Of a stretch of 64,000 nucleotides of DNA, positions 44,716-55,789 are shown piece after piece. The stretch is from Simmondsia chinensis. Lineage: Eukaryota > Streptophyta > Magnoliopsida > Caryophyllales > Simmondsiaceae. Position numbers and translations under genes: made by a program. Numbering within the stretch: position 1 is the first letter of the stretch; every line of letters begins with the position of its first letter. Under the pieces are notes generated by a model that saw only the letters and a program-made list of their open reading frames with translations, was not told where the DNA came from and did no database searches. The stretch spans positions 30,110,638-30,174,637 of the forward strand of contig JAGTTD010000010.1 of the NCBI GenBank assembly GCA_018398585.1, given 5' to 3'.

Positions 44716-47700
44716 ATGTGGGTTCTTCTACCCTACGTACCTCACCAACCCTGCTAAAACTCCCTAACGTCATGCTTGTGCCGAACCTTACACATAATCC
44801 CCTCTTCATTAAACAACTATGTCGTGACAATAATTGTAAGGTTGAATTTGACTCTACATTTTTTTGTGTCAAGGACAAGGCTACGGGGACACTGTTTCTA
44901 CGAGTACCCAATGATGGGTCACTCTATAGTTTTTCACCTCATGATATTGGCCTCATAGCTCGAGTAAGGAATGGCGAATTGTGGCATCAAAGATTAGGTC
45001 ACTTAGGTAGTGCAGTTCTCGATGCATTATGTAAGAAACATCTTTTTTTCCTCGTGTTAAGTTAATGAATAAATGTTCCTCTTGTTGCTTAGGCAAATAT
45101 AGGAAACTTCCCTTCGACTGTGTAATACATAATACTACTATGCCTCTTCACTTAATACATTCTAATGTTTGGCAATCACTTGTTTCATTTACTTCAAATT
45201 ATAAATATTATGTCCCTTTTATTGATGATTTTTCACGATTCATATAACTCTACCCGATGCAGCGTAAATATGATGTTTATGAAATATTGGTCACATTCAA
45301 AAATCTTGTTGAAATATCAATTTAACACGAAAATTAAAATTTTCCAAAGTGATGGCAGAGGTGAATTCGGCCATCGGTGCATGAACGCACTTTGTCGGGA
45401 TGCTGGAATTCACTTTCTCTTATCTTATCCTGATACCTCAAAACAAAATGGGGTGGCGAAATGCAAGCATCAACATTTATCTGAAATGGCATGGGCGCTT
45501 CTAATTCATGCAAAATTACCTTATGAATTTTGGGATGACGCCTTTTCTACTGCATGTTTTACAACTAACTGTCTCCAAACGCCAAACGTTTTGAATCACT
45601 CTCCTTTTCAAAAACTTTTTCAATTTGAACCGGATTATAATCGATTTCATGTCTTTAGATGTGCATGCTATCTTAACATCACATCTTGTGTCCCTCATAA
45701 ACTTGCCCCTCGCTCCACCCCTTGCATTTTCTTAGGTTATGCTGCCCATTATAAAGGGTATAGGTGCTTTGACCCAAAACATAAATGCATGTATATAAAT
45801 AGGCATGTGGTATTTGATGAATCTCAATTCCCCTATAAAGAACTAGTCGTCTCAAATGTGTTAGCTCTGATGTCACAACTTCTAACCCCCCCTCCCCTTC
45901 TGATTAACACCCTTCTCTAACTAGAACTCAACCCCCACTCCACTAGTGGCCACACACATGCTGTTCGGGAATCCCACACCGTGGATACTCTTAACACTGA
46001 GCCTGAACTGCGTGCCCCTGACCTGCGTGCTGCTGCAGGACACGATCCTCTAGACCCCCCCAGCATCTCCTGTGGCTGCCTCGCCTTCGGGCAGTCCTGA
46101 GCTCGAACCCCCATGGTGCCGCAGCTACCCAGCCCCACTCCCGTGGCTCACGATCTCACCAACCCTAACCTAGGATCGGTTGTCACCCATATCTCAAGCC
46201 CTCATTGTGACCAAGGACAGACTGCACCTAGTCTTTACACTCATTCCATGCAAACTAAACTGAAGGTAGGTATCCGAAAAACCAAGTATCCCCCTTCTCT
46301 CTCCTCCATAACCGTTATGCAGGAACCCACATGTTACTCACAGGCTGCGAAAGATCCCCAGTGGTAGAAAGCCATAGCAGATGAATTTAATGCCCTAATA
46401 CTTTACAACACTTGGGACTTAGTACCATATGACACCACCAAAAACTTTGTGGGAAGTATATGGAAATATAAAGTTAAGTGGATGGCTCGGTTAAATGGCT
46501 AATAGCTCGACTTATGGCTTAAGTGTTTCACCAACATGAGGGCCTTAACTACAAAGAAACGTTTAGCCTCGCTGTCAAACCCACAACCATATGCTTCATA
46601 CTTTCTCTTGCAGTAACATACAACTAGCCAATCCGCCAAATGGATATCAAAAATGCCTTCCTGCATGGCTACCTTAAGGAGGAAGTTTATGTGAAACAGC
46701 CTCAAGGCTTCATACATCCAAAATTTCAAAACCATGTATGTCGCCTGCGAAAAGTGTTTTATGGTCTCAAACAGGCACCAAGGGCATGTTCCAATGGTTT
46801 AGTGCATTTTTTCTTAGTCTTGGCTTTATCTGTTGCCGTGCTAATCCCTCCCTATTCATTCATAAATCCAAGACCCACCTCACCTGCTTACTCCTATATG
46901 TTGATAACATCATCCTCACAGGCACTAACCTAGGCCACCCCACCACCTTAGTTGACTCTCTATCCACCCAATTTGCAATGAAAGACCTTAGCCCACTTCA
47001 TTTCTTTCTTGGCATTGAAGCCCATTGCGAACCACATCACCTTTTTCTCTCACAACACAAGTACACCATAAACCTACTTACCAAACATGACCTCCATGAG
47101 GCCAAACCCATCAAGACCCCACTTCCTACACGAGCATACCTTTCCTTGATTGACAGGGACCTTCCAGAGGATCCTACTGAGTATAGAAGCATAGTGGGAG
47201 CCCTAAAATACCTGATCATGGCTCGCCCTGACATTTGCTACACTGTTAATCTTGTCCAGCAATTCATGCATGCCCCATAGACTCCTCACTGGCAAGCCGT
47301 CAAACCTATCCTCAAGTATCTCAAATCAACCCCTGAGCATGGCCTCTCCATTACTCCGGCTCGCACACCCACAGTTACTAGCTTCGCTGATGTTGACTAG
47401 GGTGGCTGCCCTGACACCCGTCGCTCCACCACGAGATATGCCTTCTATTTTGGTCTTAACCTAATCTCCTAGTGTGCAAAGAAACAAATCACTGTCTCTA
47501 AGTCCACTACTGAATTTGAGTACCGAGTTGTTGCCTAATCCATTGTTGAGAGTGACTGGATCTGTTATCTCATGAGGGACCTAGGCCTGTGACATCCAGG
47601 ACCCATCATCGTTTGCTATGACAATGTCTCTGCATCCTACCTCGCTGCCAACCAAGTCTCAAATAATAGAAGTCGACACATTGATGCAGATTTCCACTAC

Positions 47701-47856
47701 GTTCACGAAAAGGTGCTCAAGGGTGATCTTCAGGTTCGCTACACTCCTATAAATAAACAAGTGGCCAACATCTTCACTAAGGGTCTCCCTGTCGACCGCT
47801 TTTTCCAATATAAGACCAATCTTTGGGTGCTTCACCCCGCTCAGATTGAGGGGGCA
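44716..47856 (+). pseudogene. Copia 2 pol: protease tail, integrase, RT, RNase H
   Basis: Begins with the protease C-terminal part (LPNVMLVPNLTHNPLFIKQL, about 44760) without the DSGA site. Integrase follows: GELWHQRLGH, CSSCCLGKYRKLPF, LIHSNVW (Asp to Asn at the first catalytic position), IKIFQSDGRGEF and QNGVAKCKHQH, where the family has VERKH, so the catalytic Glu is lost. RT has [20 protein letters not shown] (46640) and [10 protein letters not shown], where the second Asp is Asn (46906-46908). RNase H runs to VANIFTKGLP. Stops at DW and SW positions (for example 47398) are TAG. Confidence 0.9.
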
Positions 47857-48036
47857 TATTAGAAGCATTCTAGAATGTTCTTAGTCTAGCCTAGGGTATA
47901 AGTCTATTACTATTGTACCTCTTGCCTCTTATAAAGTGCAAGAGTATTTATGTCTTGTGTTTGTATTACTAGGCCTATATATGGTCCCCTGTATTCATCT
48001 TTCATACATTGAAGACTCATTTGCTTCACATTTACA
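47857..48036 (+). repeat. 3' LTR of Copia 2
   Basis: 180 bp, TATTAGAAGCATTCTAG to CACATTTACA, with an insertion (CTTGCCTC) compared with the 5' LTR. Confidence 0.92.
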
Positions 48037-48041
48037 TTCAT

Positions 48042-48689
48042 GTCAAGCACTGTCAAGTTAAATAATATATAGGTTTAGTATAATATTTAGGTTACTTACC
48101 TCCTAAGCATGATGTATTGATTGGGATGGCAATGGGGCGGGGTGGATACAAGGGGTGCCTCTTGATTACTTGTAATCGTCATCCGTATCCATACTTACAT
48201 CCACTATGAGGTTGAAGAGGGTAACCATACCCACCCAACGGGTACAAACCCATGCCCATAATGTTAAATTACAATTAATTAAAATAATTACTTTGGTGCA
48301 AATATAGAAAACCCCCTTTTTTTGTAGTAAACTATAAGAACTCCCAAATTTTGCCTAAAAACATAAAATCTCATTTTAAAAATAAAATCAAACACTAATC
48401 GCTCACTTTTAAGGGGCAAAATGGTTATAAAAAGTTGACTTGTGCTAAAGTGATGAATTTTTTAAAAGTGCGGGATTAAGTAAGTTGTTTTATTTGTGAG
48501 GAAGTTTTTATTATTCAAGCAAAATATAAGAGATTTTATGTAATTTACTCTATTAAATATATAAATTTATCAAGATTTTAATATACACTATGATTTATTA
48601 GGATTCAATTGAACATTTTTTTGTTTGGGTTTGATTGTGTCGTAGCTTTATAATTATAGTTTAGTTATTTTCTAATTTATTAGAATATT
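48042..48689. other. Non-coding AT-rich; a short GGGATGGCAATGGGGCGG repeat piece at 48123
   Basis: The GGATGGCAATGGGGCGG start with CCAACGGGTACAAACCC (about 48236) is the same kind of non-autonomous repeat end as at 40978. Nothing else is recognised. Confidence 0.45.
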
Positions 48690-50010
48690 TTTTTTGATAA
48701 ATTTTGACAAAATCGTTAAAAAGCTGGCCACTTGCAAGGCGAGGCCTAAGTCTGGCCGCAACATCACAGGGACCAAAAACAACCAATACAAAACAAGAAA
48801 ACAGGAACAAAATGCTTGCCTCGAAACACAACACATCAAAAACCAGTACAAGACCAGAAAAGGCACGGGAACATGAAACAATAGCGCAACAATCACAACT
48901 AGGGATCCTAGCTGAAGAAGAACCGGAAGGTCAGCACAGGAACCAAGAATAGGGCTGAAGCCACAACCCAACACCCAAACCATATCATTGAGCAAGAATG
49001 TCTGCCACCATAACCGGTCAAAACCATCAAAGTTGAAACCCACCTTTTCTCTTATCTCTATTACCTGCTCCGCTTTTAGGATACTTTCATCATACTCTTC
49101 TTCCGTGGTCTTCTGGTTTCGATTTCCCCTATTTCGTTTTTTCCTCTTTCTGGCTGTCTTAGACGATTTTACAGCATTACTTCTAGGAGACATATCCTCA
49201 GGAAGTCTTGCAGCTCCCACTTCTGTCTTTCCTTCATCTTGCGCTTGATCGCTTTTCTCTCTCTTTTTGTTGTGCGGAAGTTTCCTTTTTCCTCAAGTCT
49301 GTGCTAGGCCCTTCCATGGATGGAGCTGATACTTGCTAACTTTGTAGCAAACTATCCTCAGCTTGAGAGTTACCGATTGCTATTTTGGGCTCGAATCCTA
49401 GAGGGAATTCAGGCCCAGATGTTGTTGACTCATTATTAATGTTACTTCCCTGAGTATCGGTATCAGGTGTGGTTATCTGAGCATGATATTGATCAACTGG
49501 AGCTTCACCATTCTCAACCCATGGCAGTAGTAAATGTGGATGTGCCACCTACTGTGAAGCGTAAGGCATGGCATGCAGGAGCGATTGCTGCAAGGCCATC
49601 TCCTAATGTTTGGCAGTTGAGGTGGAGGGAAACATGTCCAGATGGCTGCCAAGCAACTCCCATCCCTTCATTTGTCAACCGCGGGATAGGAATTTTAATC
49701 TCTTCACTAATGATCGAGCGTACTGGTTCCAGATTCATAGAAGGTTGAACATGTGAAGAATGTCTTACCACGGTCGTGCATTCATTTCCTAGGGGGAAAT
49801 GTGATGGGGAATAGGCCTGTTCCCTAGCTAATTTAGCAGATATGGCTCTGTACACAATGCTGGGAGAGTAGTCTGGCGTCAATGCAGAGCTTCCTTCTTT
49901 AACGAAGATCAAACAGGTTCCCTCACTGTGTTGAACCTGGACAATCTGGTGATTACATGTTGTGTGGCAAGTGCCAATTAGAATCCTTGCAACGTCAGCG
50001 CATCTCATAG
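48690..50010 (-). mobile_element. L1-type LINE copy with ORF1 but almost no ORF2
   Basis: On the minus strand the 165-codon frame 50008-49514 starts MRCADVARILIGTCHTTCN and continues VQVQHSEGTCLIFVKEGS, matching the part of plant L1 ORF1 after DUF4283 (VARILI...). The basic C-terminal part KSSKTARKRKKRNRGNRNQK (49220-48990 frame) follows. The sequence then runs directly into a hydrophobic, T/C-rich stretch and an A-rich end (ATTTATCAAAAAAAATATTC, 48700-48681) that looks like a LINE 3' end. The roughly 3.5-4 kb ORF2 is missing, so this is an internally deleted copy. No convincing duplication was found. Confidence 0.65.
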
Positions 50011-50072
50011 TGGATGAAATGATTTAAAATATAATTATAAGTCTTATTTTTTATACGTATAGATTACTAAAA

Positions 50073-50076
50073 TAGT

Positions 50077-50110
<34 letters not shown>

Positions 50111-50225
50111 TTACTATTAATATTAATATTATTATTATTAATATTATTATTAGTATTTTTATTATTAATAGTGTTGTTATTGTTGTTGTTGTTGTTCTTA
50201 CTACTACTACTACGATTGCTACCAT
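50073..50225. repeat. Trinucleotide microsatellite cluster
   Basis: Runs of AAT, ATT, GTT/TTG and ACT units. The Asn-rich open frame on the minus strand is an artefact of it. Confidence 0.95.
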
Positions 50226-51679
50226 AATGCATCAATTATTTCCTCCTATCTTAGAACTTTTTTGGTTAACACATAATTTTTGTCCAAAAAAAACAGGTTA
50301 ATACATAATTAAATTCTCATGGGAAGTTATCAATTTCCAAGAATTTAATTTTTATGTCAACTTTCCAAAAATTAGAAAATAGAAAATTGAAAATAGAAAA
50401 TAAAAAATAAAACTTATCATGAGACAAAACTCGCTTGGCTCTTGAGGTAAGTGAATTCCTATATAAAACTTTCCAAGAATTAGAATGTTCTATGAATTTT
50501 CTCGTCTTTAAAAAAGAAGGCAAACAATCACTTCCCATAAATTCCAAATTCTCGTGTTACTACATAGCCTTCATTTGATTGTCACATGAATTGAATTCCT
50601 ATAGAAAGTTGTATTTTTCGGGAATTCAATTCCTGTATCAACTTCTAAAAAATTAGGTAAAAAGAGTTTGGTTGTTAGGATGAGAAATAGAGCTTATTTG
50701 AGGAGGCTAGTTAAAAATAAAGGAAGTAGAACTTATATAAAAGGTTAGGTAAGTTACCTCATATATTTTGGAGGAATTAGAAATTGTTAAGCAATTTCTA
50801 CTTTGTGCATTTTGCCAACTTTCTCACAGCCAAAATATGTATTTTTTATAAATTTTTACTTCCTACATGCCAAACGAGGCTTTAGTTTGCGAACAACCCC
50901 TTCTACCATTTTTTGCAAACCAAACCCATCACATTCCATTCAACAACCACCCAATTTTCAGTGACGGTTGAGCAAAAATGTTTTACATTTTGGATCCACT
51001 CAATACTTAGAATTGGACGGCTTTTATTATCTGTCATTCAAACTCTTTATGAGCCTTATTTCATAATCTTTTTTATTTTAATTTTTGATTTTTTAAAAAT
51101 AGAAAATTTTAGAGTTTGTTTGATATTATTTTTTATTTGTAATTTTTAGATTACGAAAAATTAAAAATAGGTTTTAAAGTTTTTTTTTTCTTGTTTTGTT
51201 TTCTATTTTTGGTTTTCATGCAAATTATCAAAAACTGAAAATATAAAATTAAAAATCATAAATGTTTTTCCCTTAAAACCTACTTTTTATTCCTAAAAGA
51301 ACAAAAATTATAAACAAAAAATAATACCAAGTAGGCATAGATTTAGAAACAATTAATTTTTGCTCTAAATCAATAACATGAGATTAGGTGATTTTCTAGC
51401 GGGGCCATTCAATTCAACACGGCCACAACGTGACAAAAATGCAAGTGTTACATTAAATTGCATAATTACAGTTGACTAGAAATATGCTACTGCATTTTAT
51501 TTTATTTTCTTTTTTTTTTTCCTGTCTAATGTTAATTAGACTAGCAAAACCCTATACGATACATGCTTGCAAAGGCTACTAACTTAGAATTGTTTGTTGC
51601 TTGCATGTTTTATTGTTGATCTATTACTGGTGTATTGTTGCTTTATTGTTTCGTCTTTGCTTTTTTCTTTTTCGCGTAT
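50226..51679. other. Non-coding AT-rich DNA
   Basis: No gene. Phrases around TTTCCAAGAATT and GGAATTCAATTCC recur (50334, 50470, 50610), suggesting a diverged local repeat, but no unit border is clear. Confidence 0.4.
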
Positions 51680-51817
51680 GCTTTTAGGGTAGGGAGCCCT
51701 CAAGCACAGCTTCCCTCAAGAGTAACACCCTAAAGGGCTAATGCTGCGTTAATCTCACCCCCCTTCCCCGACCCCTCTTTGATGGGAGCCCTTGTGACAC
51801 TGAGCTTGTTGTTGTTG
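51680..51817 (+). repeat. Au-SINE-like element with a (TTG)n tail
   Basis: GCTGCGTTAATCTCACCCCC, then CTTCCCCGACCCC and GGGAGCCCTTGTGACACTGA match the 3' half of Au SINEs, ending in GTTGTTGTTG as in RTE-mobilised SINEs. The 5' half is diverged. Confidence 0.65.
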
Positions 51818-51913
51818 CTAATGGTTGTATGTATATGTTAGACATATGATCATATGTATGCAATATACTGATACAATCTAAAAATGTAGTAGTTAAGTGA
51901 GGGATACTTTAGG

Positions 51914-51921
51914 TATAAATA
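51914..51921 (+). promoter_or_regulatory. Possible TATA box of the decayed gene at 52216
   Basis: TATAAATA followed by a CT-rich leader (CTCTCTCTC at about 51955-51985), a common arrangement in plant 5' UTRs, 295 bp before the ATG. Confidence 0.4.
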
Positions 51922-52215
51922 AATAGCTTAAGTCCTATATTTCACCTATACCCTTCTCTCTCTCTCTCTCCCTCTCTCTCTCTCTATATATAGATATAAG
52001 TATTTTAGTTAGAAGAGAGGTATATGAATATTGATTGAGTCCTATCTATGTGCTCTCTCTTTCTAAGTCTCCCTTCCCTTCTCTCTTTAGTCTATTTGTC
52101 CCCTGCTTTCTTTTATACTATAGTACTACGATATAAATCCTCCTATAGTCTACAATTTATACAATATACTACTTTTGATTTGAAGATTAATTGATCAATT
52201 GATTGGTTCATTGGT

Positions 52216-52779
52216 ATGGATCATAACAACTGCTATCAACGCAGCTCTTCTTGGCATTCATCAATAGAAGTCCCAAGAAACTTATCAATGGAGGTTAAAT
52301 CATACTTGTTAGCAAAATCTGGTAACCTAAAAGCAACAATCGATGATTACATGAAAAGTGTCAATTATCTGTACAAATCAGAGATTGTTGAAGATCTAAA
52401 AGAGGAAAAGTTAGAAGCAATAGATCTAGCCACAACCGGAGCATTGGCTCCACCACTAGTGACCGAGATTAAAGAGATTGGGATCACTGACACCGGAAAC
52501 TAGATCATCGATTTGGAAGCCTCAGAGGTGCCGGTACCTCTGGCACCGATCGAGAAGAATTTCGGTGACAACTAGGCAGCGGAGGTCTGTGACAGAGAGG
52601 TTTCCGATGAGAAGATCGAGTAGGAGCCGTAGTCGGAGGATCTTATGAAGAAGATGACGAACTTTTACATTTGAAGGTGGAGAGCGAGGTGGTTTAGGCG
52701 ACTAACAAGGACATTGATGAGCCTTCGTCTCCTCCTTTGCTGTCATGGCTTCGCGCCACCACTCGTGGCGGTGTGGCGT
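52216..52779 (+). pseudogene. Decayed unknown gene, cut by an LTR retrotransposon
   Basis: A 95-codon frame (MDHNNCYQRSS...; EVPRNLSMEVKSYLLAKSG; KATIDDYMKSVNYLYKSEI) ends at TAG 52501. The same frame continues with protein-like, acidic sequence (DLEASEVPVPLAPIEKNFGD; CDREVSDEKIE; SEDLMKKMTNFYI) interrupted only by TAG stops (52578, 52620, 52629) and then TGA. Such TAGs arise from CAG by one C-to-T change. The Gypsy 3 LTR starts at 52780 within or just after the 3' part. I do not recognise the family. Alternatives are a short real protein with an unrelated tail, or an unknown element's gag. Confidence 0.45.
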
Positions 52780-53235
52780 TGATACCAATCTAGCTCAAAA
52801 TTTACGAAAACAACAAAGTTAACACTCAATCATTGCATAATTGGAATGGGGATGCCCTGTTGTATATATTTGCTATAAAAGTAAGGTTTGGGCTCCTTTA
52901 ATAGAGGATTTACATGGAGAAGGGGGGAGCAGACATAGATGACAGCTTGAGGGAGATAGAGAAAAGTTCACACAATTCATCATATAAAACCTTAAAATGA
53001 CTAACACAATTCATCACATAAAACCTTAAAATGACTAACTTCCCCTCTTTATAGAAAAGATGAGAAAATTTCTAGCAAAATATCTTGAGCTGATGTGGCA
53101 AGGCTAACTACCTGAAATGCTGAAGTGGAGAACAGAATGGCGGCAAGCAGAAGTAGACATGAGGTTGGCGGGAAACACAGTGGAAGGCGTTATGCATTGC
53201 ACGGAGATAGCGGCACTTGGATCATGTTTGTATCA
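52780..53235 (-). repeat. 3' LTR of Gypsy 3
   Basis: 456 bp. It contains a local duplication (CACAATTCATCATATAAAACC and CACAATTCATCACATAAAACC, about 52973 and 53004). The left end TGATACCAAT resembles a reversed primer site but is the LTR terminus, matching the other end. Confidence 0.85.
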
Positions 53236-53239
53236 CTGC

Positions 53240-54610
53240 TGCCCCCCATGACAAGATCCTTGTCCTCGAGGATCAAAAATGGAAAATGCAGCTAGAAGTC
53301 ATGAAGGAACTCCCAAGTTGCATCTTCTTGGGATTGGCCTACCCACTGGACTAAGACTTGGGTGGTGGCAATCCGATAGCGATTGACAAGCCTTCGGTCC
53401 AAGATGGTGAGAGCCTGGGCAGGAGCCGCAACCGGGGGCTGAACATCTATTAAGGGAGTGATGGAGGCAGGAATAGAGAAGCACTTCTTTAAGAGTGAAG
53501 CATGCACTATATGGTGAACGGAGGCATGAGCCAGTTAGTCAAGGCGGTAAGCAATAGGCCCAACTCTATCCAGGATCGGGAAAGGTCCATAAAACCTAGG
53601 TGCAAGCTTGTGGAAACCCAAACTTCAACACTATTCTGCCGGTAGGATTGGAGCTTGAGCCAGATGTACTCGCCAATTTGGAATTCGCGTTCCACCAGAT
53701 GGCGGCCAGCTTGTTATTTCATGTGGTTTTGAGCACGAAACAAGTGGTGACGAAGGCGAGCTATAGTGTCCTCCCGAGCAGATACAGTGCGATTAACGGC
53801 ATCAACGGGTGACTCACCGGGTAAGTAAGGAAGGTGAATAGGCAGAGGTTGGCCATAGAGGAGCCCATAGGGTGTGGATTGGGCAGAAGATTGCAAGGTA
53901 GTATTGTACGACTATTCATCCAAAGCCAGGGTTGTTCACTGATCATGCAGTGTAAGTGGGTTTCCAAATAGCGGTTTTGTATCCAACATGTTGTGGGTGG
54001 TATGATGACGAAAGGTTGAGGTGAGTGTCCAACAGGGAAAATAGTTCGCTCCAAAAAATGCTGATGAAGACAGGATCACAATCATGTATGATCATTTCGG
54101 GGAGACCGTGAAGACGGTATATGTGATCCAAGAAGAGGTTTGTGATGCCAACTGCGGTGTATGGTTGAGTAAGAGATAGGAAGTGGGCGTACTTTGTGAG
54201 ACAATCCACAATAATAAGAATGACTGAACGACCCTTCGATGGAGGTAGACCTTCGATGAAGTCTGAGGAAATACTGCTCCACACTGAAGTAGGGATCGGA
54301 AGAGGCTGGAGGAGTCCAACTGGAGTGGAGGTATCATATTTGTGGCATTAACAAATGAGACATTGTCATATGTAAGCCCAGATAACCTGATAGAGGCCCT
54401 TCCAGTAGAAGAATGGATTGATATGGCGGTAAGTGGCATCGACGCCAGAATGCCCACCGTAGGCGGAGTCATGAAGCCATAAAAGGAAATCTTGGCAAAG
54501 GCTGGTGTCGTCACTAACAATGAGGCAACCATTGTAGCCAAGTTGACCCTGGCGCCAAGATTAACGAGGATGGGATAAAGGTTCTGCCAATTTATCGGTG
54601 ACAATACCCA
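53240..54610 (-). pseudogene. Gypsy 3 integrase and chromodomain
   Basis: On the minus strand the core starts ISSDFIEGLPPSKGRSV (about 54275), then GLPEMIIHDCDPVFIS (second Asp) and SSSYHPQ (about 54000). The following Glu region is frameshifted. The C-terminal frame VLVQWVGQSQEDATWEFLHD (about 53355-53295) is a chromodomain. Stops and shifts are frequent. Confidence 0.85.
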
Positions 54611-55312
54611 CCAACACAGGGTTAGAAGACCAAGACACCTTCAATCGGTTGAAAAAGCCGGAAGAGATTGAAGAGAGAGCCATGCAAAGGACGTCAGAGT
54701 TGGAAAGGCGGGAGAGAGCATCAATGGATCGATTCTCAGAACCTTTCTTGTACACAATATCATAATCGAGGCCAATCAGGAGAGCTGTAAATGCTGCAGG
54801 GAGGTGGATAACCTTTGTTCCAAAAGGAATTTGAGTCTTTACTGATCGGTTCAAATTTTAAAGTGTCAGCCCATAATATATTGCTCCCATTTCTCGACAG
54901 CGAAGACAACATCAAGCAATTCATGTTCATAAACCGAAAGTCCTTGATGGTGAGGTGCAAGAGTGTGGCTGATATAGGCTATCGGCCTACCACCTTGCAT
55001 GAGGACAGCGCCAATCTCAGTCTCAGATGCATCAGTCTCAATGATAAAAGGTTGAGAAAATTCGGGAAGAGCGAGCACAAGTGCTGACATAAGTGCGTAC
55101 TTCAAGCGATCAAAGGCAAGTTCGACCTCTAGCATCTAGAAGAATTTGTCTTTCTTGAGGAGGATAGTCAAAGGCCGAGCAATGGCACCATATCGAGTGA
55201 TAAAGCGGCGGTAGTACCCTGAAAATCCCAAAAATTTGCGGAGTTGTTTTAAAGACTGAGGGCGAGGCCAATTGGCAAAGGCCTCAAGTTTATTTGGATC
55301 GGCTGAGATGCC
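54561..55312 (-). pseudogene. Gypsy 3 RT end and RNase H
   Basis: From the Gypsy 2 insertion point: LKQLRKFLGFSGYYRRF (about 55260-55200) is the RT connection, and IIETDASETEIGAVLMQGGR with YEHELLDVVFAVEKWEQY (55030-54870) is RNase H with its Asp and Glu. One stop (about 55136) and a shift near 54860 break it. SIDALSRL (about 54715) ends the tether. Confidence 0.88.
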
Positions 55313-55631
55313 TGTTATGTTTCGTTTATGTTTTGATGTAATAAGCCGATTTTAGTTGTAATGTTTTGAATTCAGTTTTTGGCGCCAAAGTTGGTTTTGG
55401 CTGTTAGATGAAAACTAGTCAAGTTTGGCCGCTGTTTTAAGTCGGTTATGCATTGGTTCAATGTATCTAGTTCATATAAGTAGGGTGTTCTTGCGTAATT
55501 GCATTTCATTCAATGAAAATTACCAATCTCTTTGAGATCAGCTTCTCTTCTCATCTTATTCTCTCTCTATTTTCTCATCCCATACTCTCTTAATCTTAGG
55601 TTAAGATCAGGATTTAATCTCGATCTTAACA
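55313..55631 (+). repeat. 5' LTR of Gypsy 2
   Basis: TGTTATGTTTCG to TCGATCTTAACA; about 94-95% identical to the 3' LTR outside the 20-bp indel. Confidence 0.95.
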
Positions 55632-55633
55632 AT

Positions 55634-55645
55634 TGGTATTATAGC
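55634..55645 (+). other. Primer binding site of Gypsy 2
   Basis: TGGTATTATAGC, two changes from the usual initiator tRNA-Met site, 2 bp after the LTR. Confidence 0.8.
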
Positions 55646-55789
55646 TTCAATTGACTTCCAATTCAAACAAAACTGACATCAAATATTCTGAGATCATTGC
55701 AAATGTTATCTCACGGTTGTTGAATTGATCTTACAAATTGAAAATATCAAAAAAATTAGTACATATACAATTGAATCTTAGTAACTACT

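Larger units (their letters stand above)
43851..48036 (+). mobile_element. Ty1/copia element 'Copia 2' (4186 bp), internally deleted
   Basis: LTRs 43851-44023 (173 bp) and 47857-48036 (180 bp) are flanked by the duplication TTCAT (43846-43850 and 48037-48041). Both LTRs begin TATTA rather than the canonical TG, the expected result if the G was lost by a C-to-T change on the other strand. The primer site TGGTATTAGAGC is at 44024, and a purine tract (GATTGAGGGGGCA) precedes the 3' LTR. The gag middle and the protease active site are missing. Catalytic residues of integrase and RT are changed, so it is dead. Confidence 0.94.

Noticed and set aside
48672..48960. Hydrophobic multi-pass protein at the end of the 182-codon minus frame
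   Set aside because: It is T/C-rich LINE 3' sequence read through; the frame begins in LINE ORF1.
48650..50040. TATAATTATA as target-site duplication of the 48690-50010 LINE
   Set aside because: The two copies are not adjacent to the element ends and the word is common in AT-rich DNA.
50044..50235. Asn-rich 63-codon frame
   Set aside because: Translation of AAT/ATT microsatellites.
52780..52795. Reversed initiator tRNA-Met primer site
   Set aside because: The TGATACCAAT sequence is the LTR terminus: it pairs with the GTATCA end at 53235, and a purine tract abuts that end.
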